The translations under genes and the position numbers were made by a program. From Rhizophagus clarus (lineage: Eukaryota; Glomeromycota; Glomeromycetes; Glomerales; Glomeraceae): DNA of 64,000 nucleotides. Location of the stretch: NCBI GenBank assembly GCA_015698045.1, contig BLAL01000274.1:558001-622000 (forward strand), given 5' to 3'. The notes under the pieces were generated by a model. It was not told the DNA's origin and made no database searches. It saw only the letters and a list, made by a program, of their open reading frames with translations. Positions 58,515 through 64,000 of this stretch are shown piece by piece. How positions within the stretch are numbered: position 1 is the stretch's first letter; each line of letters begins with the position of its first letter.

Positions 58515-59130
58515 TAAAAAATGTTTTTATAAACGTTTCTAATTGTTTAATGAAAGAAACGCTGCGAAAACTCAATAATTTACAGATAAAAAAGTTTTGC
58601 AACGTTTTTTAACGGTATTGACAAAAAAGTTGCAAATTGTTTTATTACACATATAAAAACGTTTTTCGCAATATTTTTTTAATTCCGTTAATTAAAAAAC
58701 GTTGCAAAATGTTATAATTTATGAATTTAACAGAAAAAAACGCTTTTGCAACATTTTTAACTCTATTAATTAAAAATGTTGCAAAACGTTTTTAATTTAT
58801 CAGTTACTGTATGAATTAATGAAAAAAACGTTATTCGCAATGTTTTTTAGTGGTATTAAAAAAAACGTTGTGAAAACGTTTTTTATTTAATATTTGTTTT
58901 ACATATAAAAAAACGTTGTTCGCAACGTCTTTTGGTGTTTAAATTAAAAAGTAAAAATAACGTTTTTATTAAAACAATTAAACTGTTGCGAAACAGTTTT
59001 TTTTATTGTATAAAATTGAAAGAAATAAAAACGTATGATTAAAACCTGTTGTGAACCAGTTTTTTTATCATAAAATTGAAAGAAAAATATTTTGCAATGT
59101 TTTTATTAAAATGATTAAAACCGTGAATAT
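58515..59130. repeat. AACGTT-type repeat tract, second copy
   Basis: About 12 units of AAAACGTTTTTCGCAATGTT / TTAAAAAACGTTGCAAAA type separated by AT-rich sequence. Same motif as 1-965. It ends about 375 bp upstream of HIS4. Confidence 0.8.
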
Positions 59131-59505
59131 GTTTTTGTTTCAACTACAAAATGCAGGTATATCAATTAGTAGGTAAAGTTAACAGATATAGGCTATGAGC
59201 CTATGATTGATTGATCGATAATTTTTGTCTAATAATAAAATGATTAAAATATCAAATCAAAAAAAATTTTTTCTATACATGCACACCCTTTACAAATGCC
59301 AACCATCACTTCGATAATGGGGCCCCCTTCAGATCACGTTCGTCAATTATCAAAGAGACCTGTTCCCTCCATAACGAAAGACGACGTTAACGTCGAACCT
59401 TGCGAATTGTATTTTTTACTGATCGCATCAAACACGCACATCGCGGATCACGTGTCCGACCTTTTTTAGTGGATGATGATTTTTTTTAAAAAAAAAAAAC
59501 TGAAA
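59131..59505 (+). promoter_or_regulatory. HIS4 upstream region
   Basis: Base composition changes sharply from AT-rich repeat to CpG-containing sequence at about 59290. Notable are the perfect 12-bp palindrome GACGTTAACGTC at about 59383 and GATCACGTGTCC (CACGTG E-box core) at about 59446, 50-130 bp before the start codon. No clear Gcn4-type TGACTCA site is seen. Confidence 0.5.
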
Positions 59506-62396
59506 ATGTTTTTACCAACTATCGATCTTTCTGAACAAGAAAAATTGTCCAATGCTCATTTTAGTGATCTTGTCCAATCTCTCAATTTACTTGGAGATAT
59601 TATCTTGAATATTCCCACTCTCGCTGACTCATCCTTAATAAAAAAATTTCTTGAAACTCATCCTATAGATTCATATTGGGTAAATCCTATTAAAGAACAA
59701 GAATTTACTGATAATGATAGCATAATTCACTTATTGGATCAAGGAACCGAAAAAATTGTTATTTCTTCTTCAAAAATATTATCTTTAAATTTTGATCATA
59801 TACCTGCAGATAGATTGGCTGTCAGTATAAATTTAGATCAATCGAAAGATATCGAGGAATTGATTAAAAAACTAACAGGATCTGTTTCTGCGTATTTAAT
59901 TACTTTATCGATAAATTCATCGACCGAATCTCTTTCCGAAGATTTAATTCAAAATTTAATTAATTTGACTAAATTGTCTCGAAAAGGTTTATTACCATCC
60001 GGGGGTCAAACAAAAATAGGAATTATTTTATCAGATACAGATAATCATAATTCATCAATCGAAATAATTCAACAATTATCAGAAATTTCCGTAGATTTAG
60101 TTGCAAATATTAGAAGTCTTACTCTTGACCCTACAGATGATAAAGGATTAATTAATATTTCAGAATCATTGATCTGCACTTTGAATACTGATCGCTCCGA
60201 TGGGTTATTCACGACACTCGTTGCGGATGAACGAGGTGAAGCGTTAGGGATTGTATATTCTTCTGCTGAAAGTATTCGAGAAGCACTTAAAACTAGAACG
60301 GGAGTATATCAGAGTAGAAAGCGAGGTTTGTGGCGTAAAGGTGCTACTTCAGGAGCAGTTCAAAAACTAAATAAAGTTCAAGTTGATTGTGATGGAGACT
60401 CTCTCAGATTTATCGTAAAACAATATGGACCAGGTAAAAAGACAGCTTAAATAATCATAACAAATTTAGCATTATTTAATTTTGATATTTCTTTAGGGTT
60501 CTGTCACTTGAATACTCGTACATGTTTTGGCAATGGTAAAGGATTAACAGCACTTGAGCAGACTCTTCAAAGTCGAAAAGAGTCTGCACCACCTGGCTCA
60601 TATACAGCAAAGTTATTCCAAAGTCCAGATTTACTTCATTCAAAGATTATGGAAGAAGCAGATGAGCTATGTTCAGCTAAAACTAAAGACGAAATTGCTT
60701 GGGAAGCTGCTGATTTGATATACTTTACACTTGCGAAGTGTATATCAAATGGAGTGTCTTTAGCGGATATTGAATTGCATCTGGATAAACGTTCGAAGAA
60801 AATTACTCGTAGACCTGGGAATGCTAAACCTAAATGGGATGTTAATGCAACTAATACAGATGAAACATTAACATTACAAAATGATGAGAATAAGCAACAA
60901 GAATCACAAACAAAACCAGTTCCCACTTCATCATCAATTAAAAATGAGACAATTAAAATGCAGAAGTTTAATTTGTCAGAGATAAGTGTTACGCAAAGGA
61001 CATCGCTTCTCCAGCGTCCAATTATTAAATCTGATGACATTATTGCTAGAGTTCGTCCGATTATGGATGATGTTAGAAAAAATGGTGATGCTGCACTTAT
61101 CAAACTTACAGAAAAATTTGATGGTGTAAAACTTGAGTCTCCTGTAATTTCTGCTCCTTTTTCTCCAGAAGCTATGGCGCTCGATGAATCAACACGTCTT
61201 GCCATTGATCGAGCTTATGATAATATTTATAAATTTCATGATGCGCAATATGATCGTTCCACTTTGGTTGTTGAGACCATGCCGGGAGTTGTTTGTTCTC
61301 GATTTAGTCGTCCAATTGAGCGTGTTGGATTATATGTTCCTGGAGGAACTGCGATTTTGCCTTCCACAGCACTTATGTTGGGAATTCCCGCTAAAGTTGC
61401 GGGTTGTAAACAAATTGTATTTGCAAGTCCACCACGTAAAGATGGAACTGTTGTACCAGAAATTTTATATGTTGCCCACAAAGTTGGGGCATCGAAAGTT
61501 GTATTGGCTGGTGGTTCTCAAGCTGTAGCAGCTCTTGCTTATGGTACAGAATCTGTCCCTAAAGTAGATAAAATATGTGGACCTGGAAATCAATACGTAA
61601 CAGCTGCAAAAATGGTCGCTCAGGCAAGTAATCACTGTGAATGTTTAAATATTTATCATTACTGATTAAAAATTTATTTATTAGAATGATAGTTCTGCTC
61701 TGACATCTATTGATATGCCAGCAGGACCTTCAGAATTATTGGTTATAGCGGATAATACAAGTAATCCAGCATATGTTGCATCAGATTTATTATCACAAGC
61801 AGAACACGGAGTAGATTCTCAAGTGGTATTGGTGGCTGTATCACTTACGCATGAACATCTTGCAAAGATTGAACACGAAATTCATGTACAAGCAAGTGTA
61901 TTGCCAAGAGTAAATATTGTTAGTCAATCAATTCCAAAAAGTTTTATATTGCAAGTAAATACTTTGGAAGATGCTGTAAAATTCTCTAATGATTATGCTC
62001 CTGAGCACTTGATATTACATTTGGATAAAGCTGAAGATTTGCTTGAAAAAATTGAGAATGCTGGAAGTGTTTTTGTTGGATCTTACTCTCCTGAAAGGTA
62101 TAAATTTTAAGTTTGTTCTTTTTTTTCTTTTTAATATATGACATATTTATTTACTTTTATTTATTAGTTGTGGAGATTACGCATCTGGTACAAATCATAC
62201 ATTGCCCACATATGGGTATGCGAGAATATATTCCGGAGTAAACACTTTGACGTTCTTAAAACATATTACGTCTCAACAACTAACTAAAGAAGGATTACAT
62301 AAATTGGGAACTACTGTGATGAGGCTAGCAGAAATTGAGGAATTAGAGGCTCATAGGAATGCTGTTCAAATTAGAATTAAAGATATTGAAGGTTAA
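59506..62396 (+). CDS. HIS4: Trifunctional histidine biosynthesis protein HIS4 (HisI-HisE-HisD)
   Basis: Four exons: 59506-60433, 60497-61623, 61685-62097, 62168-62396; 2697 nt, 898 aa. The start is MFLPTIDL, matching the family start; an in-frame ATG at 59473 would add a Lys-rich leader read from a poly-A run. Residues about 1-215 are the poorly conserved N-terminal domain. 220-320 is phosphoribosyl-AMP cyclohydrolase ([31 protein letters not shown]). About 335-440 is phosphoribosyl-ATP pyrophosphohydrolase ([20 protein letters not shown]). A Gln/Thr-rich linker follows, then from 470 histidinol dehydrogenase ([57 protein letters not shown]). It catalyses steps 2, 3 and the last two oxidations of histidine synthesis in the cytosol. 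Intron 2 is GC-AG (GCAAGT...TTAG): using it restores the conserved VAQ-ND junction. No stops; intact. Confidence 0.97.
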
Positions 62397-63268
62397 ACTC
62401 AATGATGCGTTAGTAGGAATATTTATCTGTGTAAATATAAATGATTATTTATTTTAGTACAAATTTTAGATCAGTATTTTTTGCTCAAACAAAATGTAAA
62501 TTCAAACAAAATATATATTCTTGAAATAATAAAATGGGATGATAGTAAAATATTATTGGTATACTGTATACTGGTGATTATATCTAATTTAAAAGAAGAA
62601 AAAAGTTAAAAAATAATTATTTAAAAAATCAAAAAATTGCAAATTTTAATTAAATGCTAATTTAATTGTATATATTATTTATATATACAATAATATACAT
62701 AAATTTATATATTTTTAAAATTAAATAAATATATAAATCTGCTAAGTATTTCTTAATTTAATCTAATACTAATCTATTACTAAACAATTTTTTTTTTTTT
62801 TTAATATACATTTTATAATAAAGAGTAAATTTATTTAACGCACCCTGCGTTGTAATGCACCCCTATCATGTGATAAATTTTATTGGTTGCGGTTTAATTT
62901 AGATTATCGTTAAGAATTAAAATAATTGGCTAAAATTTATTGTACAAAAAAAATAACAAAATTTATATATTAAACTGACTTTATTCCTTTAAACCCTGTT
63001 TATCAAAGGTAATATTTTTTACAATTACCGTATAATCTCGAAATTAAGCACCCTATTTTTACTATAGAGGTGCTTAATTTCAGGTGATTTTATAAAATAT
63101 TACTTTCTCTTTAAAAATTTTTGAAAATTGCATCACGAAATTGAGATTTTAGACTGCTCATTCATACTACAATGATACTACGATCGATAATTTGTATAAC
63201 CGAATGATTTTTATAAACACGGGACTTATGCAAAACACATTTCATAGCCTGTTTAAAACTCAAAAAAA
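62397..63268. other. HIS4 3' flank and left part of a pogo-like element
   Basis: AT-rich up to 62830. From about 62836 a less AT-rich segment has GCACCCTGCGTTG and ATGCACCCCTATC, and a perfect 13-bp inverted repeat GAAATTAAGCACC / GGTGCTTAATTTC (63040-63052, 63069-63081) separated by 16 bp. The latter may be terminal or subterminal sequence of the transposon whose gene begins at 63269; borders unresolved. Confidence 0.5.
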
Positions 63269-64000
63269 ATGCCGAAGGTTTTGCACAATAGAACTGTCAA
63301 GCAAAAGCATAACTCATATTCTGTTTATCAGAAGAAACAGGTTATCACTTACGCTAAGCTACACAGATGAAATAAAACGGCAATACACTTTGATCTTAAC
63401 GCCAGTATAGTAGGACATTAGGTTACGGCAAGCAAAGGCTGGGATTCTGAACTTAACCAAGACAGTAAATGAATTGGCTCAGGCCGAAAAGCCTTTTATC
63501 CTGAGGCTGAAGAAAAGCTGTATACTTGGCTTATTGAACAAAGAAAACAAGGATTGGCTGTTACTTATACAATTCTACGAATTAAAATGCAAAATATCCT
63601 GAAGGAGCGTGAAATGATAACTTTATATGGTGGTTCAGCAAAGGAATTTAAAACTTCATGTCAGTGGATATCCTCCTTTATGAAAAAGTATAAGCTATCC
63701 TGGAGACGATGCACAAAGATTTCCCAGAAGCTACCAAGTCAAACAGAAGAAACTTTGGCTAAATTTCATCAATTTATTAATAACTTGAGAACCAGAAAAT
63801 CCTTTGATTTATGCAATATTTTCAATATGGATGAAACCCCAGTGTGGTTTAATATGGCGGGTAATTTTACTATTGATCAAAAGGGGGAAAAAACTGTTCA
63901 GATCCGCAGCACCGGCAATGACAAAAACCGATTTACAGTGGTTTTGACATGTGCTGCGGGTAGTATCTTTTTTTTTAATTTTATAATGAGAAACTTTTAA
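63269..64000 (+). pseudogene. Pogo/Tigger-type DDE transposase, 5' part, cut by window edge
   Basis: Frame from MPKVLHNRTVKQKHNS (63269). The first 100 residues, with KKQVITYAKLHR, resemble the N-terminal helix-turn-helix. IGSGRKAFYPEAEEKLYTWL is the CENP-B-type second HTH, followed by LAVTYTILRIKM and WISSFMKKYKLSWRRCTKIS. NIFNMDETPVWFNMAGNFTI holds the first catalytic Asp of the DDE domain (about residue 190), then GNDKNRFTVVLTCAAG. After GCTGCGG a GTAGTATC donor probably starts an intron at about 63961; the rest lies outside. Stops: TGA after KLHR, TAG in GH-stop-VTASK, TGA before IGSGRK, all fitting Trp or Arg codons with C-to-T or G-to-A changes. Confidence 0.85.

Noticed and set aside
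59473..59505. Upstream in-frame ATG of HIS4 as the true start
   Set aside because: It would add a leader encoded by poly-T/poly-A; the ATG at 59506 gives MFLPTIDL, aligned with known HIS4 starts.
60636..61205. 189-codon minus-strand open frame
   Set aside because: Antisense to the conserved HisE-HisD part of HIS4; its openness follows from codon bias of the real gene.

Overview
The window looks like a nuclear contig from a very AT-rich fungus, most likely an arbuscular mycorrhizal fungus of the Rhizophagus type. Directly visible evidence: short introns (about 50-100 nt) with GTAAGT-like donors; a fused trifunctional HIS4-type histidine gene, which is a fungal arrangement; a SYG1-type SPX-EXS protein; and gene islands scattered through nested, decayed transposons. 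The genus-level guess is inference, based on recalled resemblance of several repeat families and not on a search.

Layout. 1-1140: degenerate AACGTT repeats and a GAGTC tract. 1234-4149: decayed hAT transposon with terminal repeats and an imperfect 8-bp duplication. 4400-8700: minus-strand poly-A retroelement copy broken by two nested DNA elements. 8.8-10.3 kb: TA-type non-autonomous elements. 11.0-20.8 kb is the main gene island: an unknown 194-aa protein, a 13-exon SYG1/XPR1-like phosphate exporter or sensor (809 aa), FAD synthase FAD1 (254 aa) and, divergently, the C9orf78/Tls1-type spliceosomal protein (289 aa). 21.2-28.7 kb: a fresh truncated retroelement with perfect 15-bp duplications, then decayed multicopy-family pseudogenes. 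28.8-31.2 kb: GATATC minisatellite, microsatellites and a tandem duplication. 32.0-34.0 kb: two small lineage-type genes. 34,031-41,054: a complete CACTA (En/Spm) transposon with terminal inverted repeats, a TAT duplication and two divergent, stop-containing genes. 41.9-43.3 kb: a 5-exon unknown gene. 44.7-48.0 kb: a five-exon TNP2/Plavaka-like transposase with one in-frame TGA and a BAH-like C-terminus. 49.1-54.1 kb: a Tc1 element split by a poly-A retroposon, which is itself split by a hAT-like element carrying a nine-unit array of microexon-like repeats. 54.3-57.0 kb: another DNA element with a shorter copy of that array. 59.5-62.4 kb: HIS4. 63.3 kb to the window end: a pogo/Tigger-type transposase pseudogene cut by the edge.

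Cross-cutting observations. In nearly every transposon gene the in-frame stops are explained by C-to-T (or complementary G-to-A) changes, often CGA to TGA. In the CACTA element this can be read directly by comparing tandem repeat units. Spliced models for the host genes close in frame over all exons (SYG1 2430 nt, FAD1 765 nt, C9orf78-like 870 nt, HIS4 2697 nt). HIS4 uses a GC-AG intron. The most unusual structure is the pair of arrays in which each roughly 115-bp unit looks like a 41-nt exon between a polypyrimidine-TAG acceptor and a GTAAGG donor.
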